Of a DNA stretch of 64,000 nt, positions 25,515-32,771 are shown piece after piece. The translations under genes were made by a program, and so were the position numbers. The notes below the pieces were generated by a model. That model ran no database searches, was not told the DNA's origin, and worked only from the letters and a program-made list of their open reading frames with translations. The first letter of the stretch is position 1, and each line of letters begins with the position of its first letter. The stretch is from NORP240 sp942492445 (lineage in GTDB: Bacteria; Pseudomonadota; Gammaproteobacteria; Pseudomonadales; Pseudohongiellaceae), in contig CALOEW010000033.1 in NCBI GenBank assembly GCA_942492445.1, positions 69,724 to 133,723 of the forward strand, written 5' to 3'.

Positions 25515-27067
25515 AGGTGGTGCTCCGATATGACAGCCCGTGGACCCGGATTTGTTGCGGACCCGGACTGTTCATCTGAGAGGGGAAACAGGGCATCGAC
25601 CTCGCTCCGGTACCGGGTCAGGATTCGCTCGCGCCGTGGTCTGCCGTTTGCCGTCAGGGTGCCCTCGACAATACTGAAGGGGTTGTGGATGCGTTGCCAT
25701 CGCCCGATCCTGGCGTAGTCGGGCAGTGACGCGTTGACGGTGGCGATCGCCTCCTCAAGTTGTTCGTCCTCCAGGGCCGGCGTGGCGAAAAGCAGCGCGC
25801 CCAGATACGGTTGCGAATCTCCCGCCACAAAAACCTGCATCATGCCGGTAATGGTGCTCAGCTCGGCCTCGATCCATTCAGGGGAAATGTTTCTGCCGAA
25901 CGAGGTTATGAGAAGGTTTTTCCGACGCCCGCTGATATACAGGTAGCCATCGTCGTCCAGATACCCCAGGTCACCGGTGGCCAGCAACCCTGGCAATGTT
26001 TCGCCACCCGTGTAGCCAAGGCAACGATGCCGGTCTATGTGAATCTCTCCATCCTTGATTTCAACGGTTATGTGGGACAGTGGTTTGCCGACACTGCCGG
26101 GGCGATTTTCCCCGGGCAGGTTGAGGCTGACGACAGAACCACACTCGGACATTCCGTAGCCCTGGAAGACGGGCAGACCCAGCTCGTCAGCCTCCCGTAC
26201 CAACACAGGACTGACTTTGCCTCCGCCCACGGCGATGAACACCAGGCTGTCCGGAGGTTGCCAGCCTGATCGACCTGCTTCCACAAGGCAGGTCAGCAGT
26301 TGCGGAATCAATATCAGGCTGTGGGGTTTGATTGTTCCAATACCGGCTAGAAACCGCTGGGGGTCGAACCGCGAACTGCCCCGGAACCCCAGCGTTGCCA
26401 GATCCGGGACACAAATCTCGGCACCTTGCAGCAGCGGTACGTAAATCCCGGCGATATTCTCCAGCAGTGTCGCCAGTGGCAGGACGCACAGATGCCGTTT
26501 TGCGCGTAGATCCCGGGTGGCGTCGGCCAGCGTAGTCGCCACCGTGGCAATCTGCATTTCACTGAGGCAGACGCCCTTGGGATTTCCTGTGGAGCCGGAT
26601 GTATAGGTGACCTTCAGGGTACCGGCTGGAAGCGGCACGGCCTGCCGGTCTGACTGTCGTTGCCAAAGTGCAAGCTCACCGGTTTCCGGCAATGGATTGA
26701 GCAGTTTGTAGCGGCCAGGGAGCTGCGCATTCAGCGGCGCAATGAGAAAGCCGGCACCGGCATCGTCAAGGGCGTGTTCCCGTTGTTCCGGGGAAAAGAA
26801 GGTGGGGAGCGGGATCAGGCAGTTTCCGGCGGCCAGCGCTGCCAGGTCGGCAAGGACCCAGTCGATCCCGTTCGCTGCCAGCAGTCCGATCGGCCCCGTG
26901 TCCGGCGCCAGGAACGCATCCAGTTCCACAAGATACTCGGCCAGTTTCCCGACGCGTTCACAGAGGTCGGCGTAGCGGACCCGTTGACCTGTGCCAGGGT
27001 CTGAGAGGGCAATCGCTTCCTGGTGTGCCAGAGAAAAATTGCTGATCTGTCGCCATAATCCCTGCAT
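25511..27067 (-). CDS. AMP-dependent acyl-CoA synthetase/ligase
   Basis: A 518-residue ANL-superfamily enzyme that adenylates a carboxylic acid, probably fatty. Core motifs: TYTSGSTGNPKGV (P-loop), QGYGMSECGS, ATGDLGYLDDDGYLYI and SGRRKNLLITSFGRNISPEW (hinge). At the very end, where most ligases have the catalytic Lys, this one reads LTANGRPRRERI: Arg in place of Lys, next to further Arg. Either a neighbouring basic residue serves, or the enzyme is specialised for adenylation rather than thioester formation. It lies 14 nt after the T_hemolysin gene and overlaps the HDO start. Confidence 0.85.
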   Translation of the reverse strand: MQGLWRQISNFSLAHQEAIALSDPGTGQRVRYADLCERVGKLAEYLVELDAFLAPDTGPIGLLAANGIDWVLADLAALAAGNCLIPLPTFFSPEQREHALDDAGAGFLIAPLNAQLPGRYKLLNPLPETGELALWQRQSDRQAVPLPAGTLKVTYTSGSTGNPKGVCLSEMQIATVATTLADATRDLRAKRHLCVLPLATLLENIAGIYVPLLQGAEICVPDLATLGFRGSSRFDPQRFLAGIGTIKPHSLILIPQLLTCLVEAGRSGWQPPDSLVFIAVGGGKVSPVLVREADELGLPVFQGYGMSECGSVVSLNLPGENRPGSVGKPLSHITVEIKDGEIHIDRHRCLGYTGGETLPGLLATGDLGYLDDDGYLYISGRRKNLLITSFGRNISPEWIEAELSTITGMMQVFVAGDSQPYLGALLFATPALEDEQLEEAIATVNASLPDYARIGRWQRIHNPFSIVEGTLTANGRPRRERILTRYRSEVDALFPLSDEQSGSATNPGPRAVISEHHL

Positions 27068-27081
27068 AGGAGGATTACCTG

Positions 27082-27825
27082 TTAACGGTCCTGATTGCGC
27101 AGGCGAAGGTTGATGAGTTCCAGCGCCAGCTTTTCAATTTCAGCCTGGTGAGCGGCCAGAAGAGTCCGTGCGAAACGGCTGCTCCGCAGGATGTTCATGC
27201 CTTCGGCAACGCTACCAGCCTGAACCATGGGCTGTGACTGGTAATAACTGCCCCAGACCTGTTGTTTGTTGACCAGCCGAGCTTCATTGGCATCACACAG
27301 GGTGAGGGGATGAAAATCCAGCCGTGCCAGCAACGAGCGCACCTGGGCAGTGGCAGTGAAAACCACCCATTCGTATCCTGCCCGGTCCAGTACTGCGGTG
27401 AGCAACATGAACATGAACTGATTGCCGGATCGGTAGCTGGAGGCCAGGTTGCCGATCTCCATCAGCCTGTCTCTTGCCACTTCGAGTCCGCTCTGACGAG
27501 CGACTGCCTGCTCAAGAGCACAGTCAAGATACTGCTCCAGGAACAGGGGACGGTCAGTGCCGGGGCGCAGACCCACTACCGAGGACAGATGAGAATCGTC
27601 ACTGCGGGACAGCAGAAGCGGGAAGAACTCTACGATGGAAGCGCCATAGACCGCGTTGAACTTGTCGGCAATGAATTGCTCGAGTCTGGTTCGCTGGCCG
27701 GAATCAGGGGAATTGAGAGTAAACTGAGTGGCTGCGGATCTGTTAGCAGCTTGTGATGCAATCACCGATTCCAATGGTGAGAACTGGTTAATCACTTGCT
27801 GAAACTCAATGGCTGGGATGGACAT
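27082..27825 (-). CDS. Thermostable hemolysin family acyltransferase-like protein (T_hemolysin)
   Basis: A 247-residue protein of the family named after the Vibrio delta-type thermostable hemolysin. The fold looks GNAT-like: VARDRLMEIGNLASSY (substrate/acceptor strand), NQFMFMLLTAVLDRAGYEWVVFTATAQVRSLLARLDF with the RSLLARL helix as in acyl-homoserine-lactone-type and FeeM/N-acyl synthase proteins. So an acyl transfer to an amine is plausible; the hemolysin name should not be taken as function. It is the first gene of the run, 49 nt downstream of the repeat-borne regulator box. Confidence 0.75.
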   Translation of the reverse strand: MSIPAIEFQQVINQFSPLESVIASQAANRSAATQFTLNSPDSGQRTRLEQFIADKFNAVYGASIVEFFPLLLSRSDDSHLSSVVGLRPGTDRPLFLEQYLDCALEQAVARQSGLEVARDRLMEIGNLASSYRSGNQFMFMLLTAVLDRAGYEWVVFTATAQVRSLLARLDFHPLTLCDANEARLVNKQQVWGSYYQSQPMVQAGSVAEGMNILRSSRFARTLLAAHQAEIEKLALELINLRLRNQDR

Positions 27826-27873
27826 GTCGGTTTCCTGTTGCTGACTTCACAATCGCTAACTTACGGAGTCAAG

Positions 27874-27890
27874 ATTAAGAAATACTTAAG
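27874..27890 (-). promoter_or_regulatory. PmrA/QseB-like YTTAAK-N5-YTTAAK box before the ten-gene run
   Basis: The minus strand reads CTTAAG-TATTT-CTTAAT, two hexamers of the YTTAAK class separated by 5 nt, 49 nt upstream of the first start codon. This is the recognition pattern known for PmrA and QseB regulators, and an OmpR-type regulator of that group is encoded in the same transcript. It abuts a copy of the dispersed palindromic repeat. Confidence 0.6.
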
Positions 27891-27915
27891 GGACTTAATC
27901 AGAGGTTCTTTAAGG
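27890..27915. repeat. Dispersed repeat, half-copy upstream of the T_hemolysin operon
   Basis: GGGACTTAATCAGAGGTT followed by CTTTAAGG matches one arm of the perfect palindrome at 32270-32323. It continues directly from the YTTAAK box at 27874-27890. Confidence 0.75.
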
Positions 27916-28046
27916 TTCGGAAATTTTGCTTCAGATCAGGCTGAGACAACCGACCCGGGTGCAGTCAGTGGATCGAGCGGCAATGGCAGGGTGCTAAATA
28001 GAAGGCGGCCCATCGTTATCACTGGAGGCCGCAGAGTGCCAGGCAA

Positions 28047-29570
28047 TTAATCAGAGGCTTTCTGGTTGGCGCCGTCATCCTGGTGGCTGCGCAGGTCCAG
28101 CAGGCGGGCCACGATTTCTCCGTAGTCAAGCAGTGATTCACGGGATATTGTGTCCACGTAGACAATTTCGCTGAGATTGGGACCGCTGGCCTGCCAGCGA
28201 CGGATGAAGCGGGCGTTATTGGTGCCGGCAAATACAGTGAAGGTTCTGATACCCTGCGCTGCCGCAATGTGCTGACAGGCTGAGTCATAACCGATGAACT
28301 CGCTGCTGTTGGCTATCAAGGCTGCAATTTCCGCCACCGAGCACTCCACGCCCAGCAAGCGGGTATCGGGCAGCAAACGGTCAAGTTCCGAAAAGTGCAG
28401 GGCCTGTACTTTATGTCCTCTGGCCGCTGCGGATCGCAGAATGGCTTCGCTGCGCTGTCTTTCCTCGGCACCGAATCCAAGGTCGAGTACAACCCGAATA
28501 TCGGGATTCACAAGTAACGCCACGACCAGCATCGTTTCAAATTCAGCGCCGACCATTTTTCGCGCGTTTCCCCCGACCCCAAAGTTGACTGAAACGATTG
28601 TCAGTCTACCCACGGGATTCAGCCTGGTGATCACGCTATGCGCCCTGGCCAGGCTGACAGAATCAGGCCAGACCGCCGGGAAACAGAAATCGGAGCGTTC
28701 CAGAATATTGTCCAGCCACTCGTTGGCAAGTTGGGAAATGGAGGCTTTCACCGCGTACCCCGGTTTGCCCCGGCTGTTGAAAAACCGATAGTTACGATCG
28801 GGCACCAGCGGCAGCACGCCCAGTTGGGTAAGCCGGGAATCGGGGTCAAGCACCAGGTATTGGTGATCGGACAGCCCCGCCAGCTCGTGGCGCACTTCCC
28901 GAAGCAGGTCCAGCCACGCCAGGAATCGTTGCAGCAGGCCGCCGCGGCGGGCGTAATGAAGCTCACGGATGTTGACACCGGCTCTGTCAGAAAAAACTTC
29001 CCTGAGCCTGGCATTGCCGACGATGGTTATTTCAGTCCGGGGGAAAGCACGGGCAATGCGTTGACAGATTACACTGGTTACAGCCACGTCCGCACCAATG
29101 GTGACCCGTGAGAGAATTACCACCTTGACCGGTTGAATCTGCTTTGCAATACGCTCGTCCGGACTGAGTCGAATGGATTCGATTCGCTGATACAACTGCT
29201 CCTCGGTATTCAGGTGGAAGCTATTCAACTCCCGGTCCAGCTCCTGTCCGTCCGGTAATTTGCGCAGGTAGCCCACAACCTGGCATATCAGTCGGTTGTA
29301 AGTCTCGGTCTGCAAATCCTCGAAATCATCGCAGAGTCGCTCAATGACAATGCCGAACAGGGCACTGGCGGCGATCTGATTCAGGCCTTCATCTTCAAAG
29401 TGGGTCGCCATCTCGCACAGCAGCTGGATATATTCCGCGTTGTACTCATCACTGTAGAAATAGCGGTCCACGAAGGTGGAGGCCACCCGTTGTGCCAGAG
29501 AATCCACGGATTCCCTGTCGGGGGCCGTTTTAAGGCGCTTCCACTTGTCCTGGTAAAAGGCGGGTCTCAC
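28047..29570 (-). CDS. Glycosyltransferase family 9-like protein
   Basis: A 507-residue protein with a ~150-residue helical N-terminal domain of unknown role (LLCEMATHFEDEGLNQIA) and a GT-B glycosyltransferase part. The second half resembles GT9 heptosyltransferases: VKVVILSRVTIGADVAVTS opens the N-terminal Rossmann domain, and SSEFIGYDSACQHIAAAQGIRTFTVF is the donor-binding region, with Asp-Ser instead of the common Asp-Ser/Thr-Gly. It starts with GTG overlapping the stop of the next-upstream GT9 gene (GTGA), so both are co-translated. A longer, diverged partner for the heptosyltransferase in envelope glycan synthesis is likely. Its last codons coincide with a repeat-like TTAATCAGAGG. Confidence 0.7.
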   Translation of the reverse strand: MRPAFYQDKWKRLKTAPDRESVDSLAQRVASTFVDRYFYSDEYNAEYIQLLCEMATHFEDEGLNQIAASALFGIVIERLCDDFEDLQTETYNRLICQVVGYLRKLPDGQELDRELNSFHLNTEEQLYQRIESIRLSPDERIAKQIQPVKVVILSRVTIGADVAVTSVICQRIARAFPRTEITIVGNARLREVFSDRAGVNIRELHYARRGGLLQRFLAWLDLLREVRHELAGLSDHQYLVLDPDSRLTQLGVLPLVPDRNYRFFNSRGKPGYAVKASISQLANEWLDNILERSDFCFPAVWPDSVSLARAHSVITRLNPVGRLTIVSVNFGVGGNARKMVGAEFETMLVVALLVNPDIRVVLDLGFGAEERQRSEAILRSAAARGHKVQALHFSELDRLLPDTRLLGVECSVAEIAALIANSSEFIGYDSACQHIAAAQGIRTFTVFAGTNNARFIRRWQASGPNLSEIVYVDTISRESLLDYGEIVARLLDLRSHQDDGANQKASD

Positions 29571-30625
29571 GGACTCGGTTCGACCAGGGCCCGGGTCGCC
29601 TCCAGCACGGCATCAGGGAGTATCTCCCGCATGCAGGCATGATGCCCCAGGGGGCAGGTTTTTCTGTGGCAGGGGACGCACGGGAGGTCCCGCTGCAGGA
29701 CCCGTGTCAGCCCCAGGTTGGTGGCTGTATAGGCAGCATTGGTGGGGCCCATAAGGGCAACTGTAGGGACATCAAAAGCGACGCCATAGTGCCGGGGTCC
29801 GGTGTCATTCGTTACCAGCGCGCTGCAGCGTTGCACCAGTGGCTTGAGAAGGCTGAGATCGACACGGTCCGGAGCGGTGTTGATCAGATCCGCCCGGCTG
29901 TCGGCGACTATCTGTTGCGCAATAGACTCCTCCCCGGGCCCCACCAGCAGTAGCAATTTGCACCGGAAGTGCTGTTGCAGCAGCTCCGCCAGTCTGGCGA
30001 AGTATTCCGGCGGCCAGCACTTGGACGAGCCGAAACTGGCACCCGGATTGATTCCGATCACGGTGTCCTGCTCATTGATGCCATAGCGCTTCAACAGTTC
30101 GGCACCCCGGCTGCGAAGCTGGTCTGAAAGGTAGAGGACGGGTTTCGGATGGAGCGGAACTTTCATCTCCAGAAAGCGGCACAATTCCAGATAATATTGT
30201 TGCATCGGCAGCGGCTTGTAGGTTCCGCCCTCCCTGACGGGTTCCGGTCCGCCGGTGAGAAACGGCTTGCGCAGATTTCGGCGGTAACCATAGATACTGT
30301 GAATTCCCGCCAGCCTGAATGTCAGAAACGAGTGGGTTGTGTTGGTGAGTAGTAGGCCGGCCTGGGGCTTCCGCAGTCGAAGTTCGCGGACGATTTCTCG
30401 CATCCCGCCCACGGTTTTATCCTGGATGTTCAATATTTCGTCAAACCAGGGGCTGTCTTCGAGAATCCCTCTGGCATAGGGCCGGACACAGGCTATTATT
30501 CTGGTGGAGGGCAGGTTGTCACGCAGGCACTCGAAGGTGGGAGTGGCCATGACGATGTCTCCAACCCAGTTGGGGCAGCGGACCACCAGGCTGTCGAGAG
30601 ATGGCAGCGGAGAGATCATCGGCAC
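29567..30625 (-). CDS. LPS heptosyltransferase II-like glycosyltransferase (GT9, WaaF type)
   Basis: A 352-residue GT9 enzyme. CPNWVGDIVMATPTF is the N-terminal glycine-rich/acceptor segment, INPGASFGSSKCWPPEYFA the nucleotide-binding loop, and NDTGPRHYGVAFDVPTVALMGPT the donor-sugar site. The Cys cluster CVPCHRKTCPLGHHACM near the end is common in WaaF-type proteins. It should add ADP-heptose or a related sugar to an LPS or glycolipid acceptor in the cytoplasm. The start is GTG at 30625 or ATG two codons later (30619). It lies in the middle of a three-gene unit between the radical SAM gene (24 nt away) and the GT9-like gene. Confidence 0.82.
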   Translation of the reverse strand: MPMISPLPSLDSLVVRCPNWVGDIVMATPTFECLRDNLPSTRIIACVRPYARGILEDSPWFDEILNIQDKTVGGMREIVRELRLRKPQAGLLLTNTTHSFLTFRLAGIHSIYGYRRNLRKPFLTGGPEPVREGGTYKPLPMQQYYLELCRFLEMKVPLHPKPVLYLSDQLRSRGAELLKRYGINEQDTVIGINPGASFGSSKCWPPEYFARLAELLQQHFRCKLLLLVGPGEESIAQQIVADSRADLINTAPDRVDLSLLKPLVQRCSALVTNDTGPRHYGVAFDVPTVALMGPTNAAYTATNLGLTRVLQRDLPCVPCHRKTCPLGHHACMREILPDAVLEATRALVEPSP

Positions 30626-30649
30626 CGGTCTGTCGCAGTGGCGGACTGA

Positions 30650-32221
30650 TCAGCTCTGATCAAGCGTGTAGGCGACCGCTTCGGTTTTATCACCGGCGGC
30701 CATCTGTTCCCGCTCCTGTTTGATATAGTCGGAGCGCACGCCCATGACATTGGAGTAGCGGATTGTGTAGTGAATCTTGTCCTGGGCCATCAGTTGTTCC
30801 GAAAGATCCCGGTCGTAGGCTACCAGATCATCCCGTTCACGTAGCCAGGTTTCCGTATCCATGGCTTCCACTTTGTCCACCAGGTTGCGGTAGATCGGAG
30901 CACACTCCCAATCAGTTTCAGCATTGACGTACCAGTTACAGAGCTTGCCCAGCTTGTCGAGAAACAGATCGTGTTCGGGGCCGAATTTCAGGCAGGTGCC
31001 ATCGAAGTAGTTGCCCTGGTTTGCGATCTTGGATTCATCGATGAGCGGTTTGGCAATCTCGTACCCGGCAGTGCCTTTGAACGGAAAAAACAGCGCCCAG
31101 CGGAACCTGCCCATCTTCACCTTCGCGCACAGGCGCAGGGTTTCCATAATCTCTTCCCGGGACTCGTAGGGCAGACCGAACATGATGAAAGCGGAGCTGT
31201 GCAGCCCATGGGAGTGGGCTGCGGTGAATGAACGTTCAATCTGATCATTGCTCATGTACCGGCGGAGGATCTCTCTTCGGACCCGCGGGGAACCACTTTC
31301 AAGGCCGAATTTGACGATGATACAACCGGCATCCTTTAGCGCTTTCGCGGCCCGCTTTTCAAAGCAGTTGACGTGACCGTTGACCACGAAGGGCACTCCC
31401 ACGTCGTGCTCTATGTAGGCCTGGCAGAATTCCTCGACGTAGTCGGTGTTGAGTGTGAACAGGTCGTCATCGAAGATAAAGGTGTTGATCTCCGGATTCT
31501 CCCGCAGCAGGCGCTTCAGGTCCTCCATCATGACGTCGACGGGGAAGTGCCGGAGAAAATCCTTGACGTTCTTGGCTGCGCCATCCTCGATGTACTGGTC
31601 TACGATCTCGATATTGAAACAGTAAGTGCATTTGTAGGGGCAGCCCCTGGAGGTGAGAATGCCCATCCAGCCACGGGTTTCCTCCATGACCGCTTTCATG
31701 TCAAACACGTTGTAATCCAGGGGCGGCAGCTTTGCCAGGTCCGGAAACGGTGCCACTGGATTGGAAACAGGCACATCACCCATCCAGGATCGGAAATTGG
31801 CCAGGGTATGGGGTCGCTGGCCCTGCTGCAAAGCGTTCATCAGCTCCAGCAGTGCCCAGTCACCCTCGCCAACGCAGACATAATCGAACAGTCGCGACTT
31901 GTGAACCTCGTCGGGAACCATGGTGCAGTGGACGCCGCCAATCACCTGGACCAGATCGGGCATTGCCTTGCGGATTGCCCTGCTTTGTTCCACCACCCAC
32001 TCGTACTGCTGCGACATCACCGAAAAGCCCACGAGTCCGGGTCTGGTGTTGCGGATGTGGGCAATAATGTCCTCGCTACCGGGAACCTCACCGCGTTTTT
32101 CCGATACGTGCATGAGGTCCATCTCGTGATCGTTCGCATGCAGAACCCCGGCCAACGAGGCGATACCGTGATTGGTGCCTAACGGCGCATCGATTTGCGG
32201 ATAAATCATGAGTATTTTCAT
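30650..32221 (-). CDS. B12-binding-domain radical SAM protein
   Basis: A 523-residue protein: cobalamin-binding-type Rossmann domain (about 1-150; LVGFSVMSQQYEWV, VIGGVHCTMVPDEV, YVCVGEGD) and a radical SAM domain with TSRGCPYKCTYCF, the CxxxCxxC that binds the 4Fe-4S cluster. No DxHxxG B12 motif is obvious, so cobalamin binding may be absent. Such enzymes methylate or rearrange lipids, hopanoids or sugars. It is first in an operon with two GT9-type proteins, so a modified glycolipid is a reasonable guess. A perfect 21-bp palindrome lies 49 nt before the start. Confidence 0.82.
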   Translation of the reverse strand: MKILMIYPQIDAPLGTNHGIASLAGVLHANDHEMDLMHVSEKRGEVPGSEDIIAHIRNTRPGLVGFSVMSQQYEWVVEQSRAIRKAMPDLVQVIGGVHCTMVPDEVHKSRLFDYVCVGEGDWALLELMNALQQGQRPHTLANFRSWMGDVPVSNPVAPFPDLAKLPPLDYNVFDMKAVMEETRGWMGILTSRGCPYKCTYCFNIEIVDQYIEDGAAKNVKDFLRHFPVDVMMEDLKRLLRENPEINTFIFDDDLFTLNTDYVEEFCQAYIEHDVGVPFVVNGHVNCFEKRAAKALKDAGCIIVKFGLESGSPRVRREILRRYMSNDQIERSFTAAHSHGLHSSAFIMFGLPYESREEIMETLRLCAKVKMGRFRWALFFPFKGTAGYEIAKPLIDESKIANQGNYFDGTCLKFGPEHDLFLDKLGKLCNWYVNAETDWECAPIYRNLVDKVEAMDTETWLRERDDLVAYDRDLSEQLMAQDKIHYTIRYSNVMGVRSDYIKQEREQMAAGDKTEAVAYTLDQS

Positions 32222-32269
32222 GGATTCTGACTCTGGACTGTGTGTATTTGTGTTTGCAACCGGACTCTG

Positions 32270-32323
32270 GGGAACCTCTGATTAAGTCCCACAACGCTCT
32301 GCGGGACTTAATCAGAGGTTCCC
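32270..32323. repeat. Dispersed repeat, perfect 21-bp palindrome with 12-nt loop
   Basis: Arms 32270-32290 and 32303-32323 are exact reverse complements around ACAACGCTCTGC. Each arm is GGGACTTAATCAGAGGTTCC plus one base. It is the best-preserved member of a repeat family in this window, and its loop is kept in the copy at 19145-19195. It lies in the 5' region of the radical SAM operon; on RNA it would form a very stable hairpin. Confidence 0.9.
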
Positions 32324-32771
32324 TGGCAGCAGATGTTAGCACCGATTGCCACTCAGGCTAAGCAAACGGGCTTTTTTCACGGCAACTCAGCGTGCTTTGC
32401 CACTTTATTGTAGTATCGGCACCTCTTCCCAGGTCCTCAGTTCGCGGCATCCGCTACCCTGGCAGCTACGGTTGACGGTGCCAGCCAGCCACAGAAACAG
32501 CGGGCGCCCCCCGATCAGATGCCTGAGCGAGACAGCGCGTTGCGGGGTTGAATAAGCCGACTAAAGCTGTAAAGTACACAAGGGAAACTCTGAAAGTTTG
32601 CCGGTTGCCTGGAGCGGGCCCAAGGTCACGAGGCTCAGCCCGAAGGAATTGGTAACCGCAGCAATTGGTGATTGTGGCTGAGTCTGGAAACAGAACACGC
32701 CCGCGCAGCAGTGCCATTGTTAATCAGAGGATCCTTAATCAGAGGTTCCTTTAATAAGTGGTCATGCACCC
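32324..32771. other. Intergenic region between divergent operons
   Basis: About 450 nt without a believable gene. It contains the double half-copies of the dispersed repeat at 32719-32757 close to the following start codon. Nothing else stands out. Confidence 0.6.
32719..32757. repeat. Dispersed repeat, two tandem half-copies
   Basis: GTTAATCAGAGGATCC is followed at once by TTAATCAGAGGTTCC and TTTAATAAG. Both match the arm consensus of the 32270-32323 palindrome. The block ends 14 nt before the ATG of the 32772 gene, so it would overlap that gene's ribosome site or leader. Confidence 0.75.

Noticed and set aside
27082..27825. Annotation as a toxin (hemolysin)
   Set aside because: The family name is historical; the sequence looks GNAT/acyltransferase-like and sits in a biosynthetic operon, with no signal peptide or pore-forming features.
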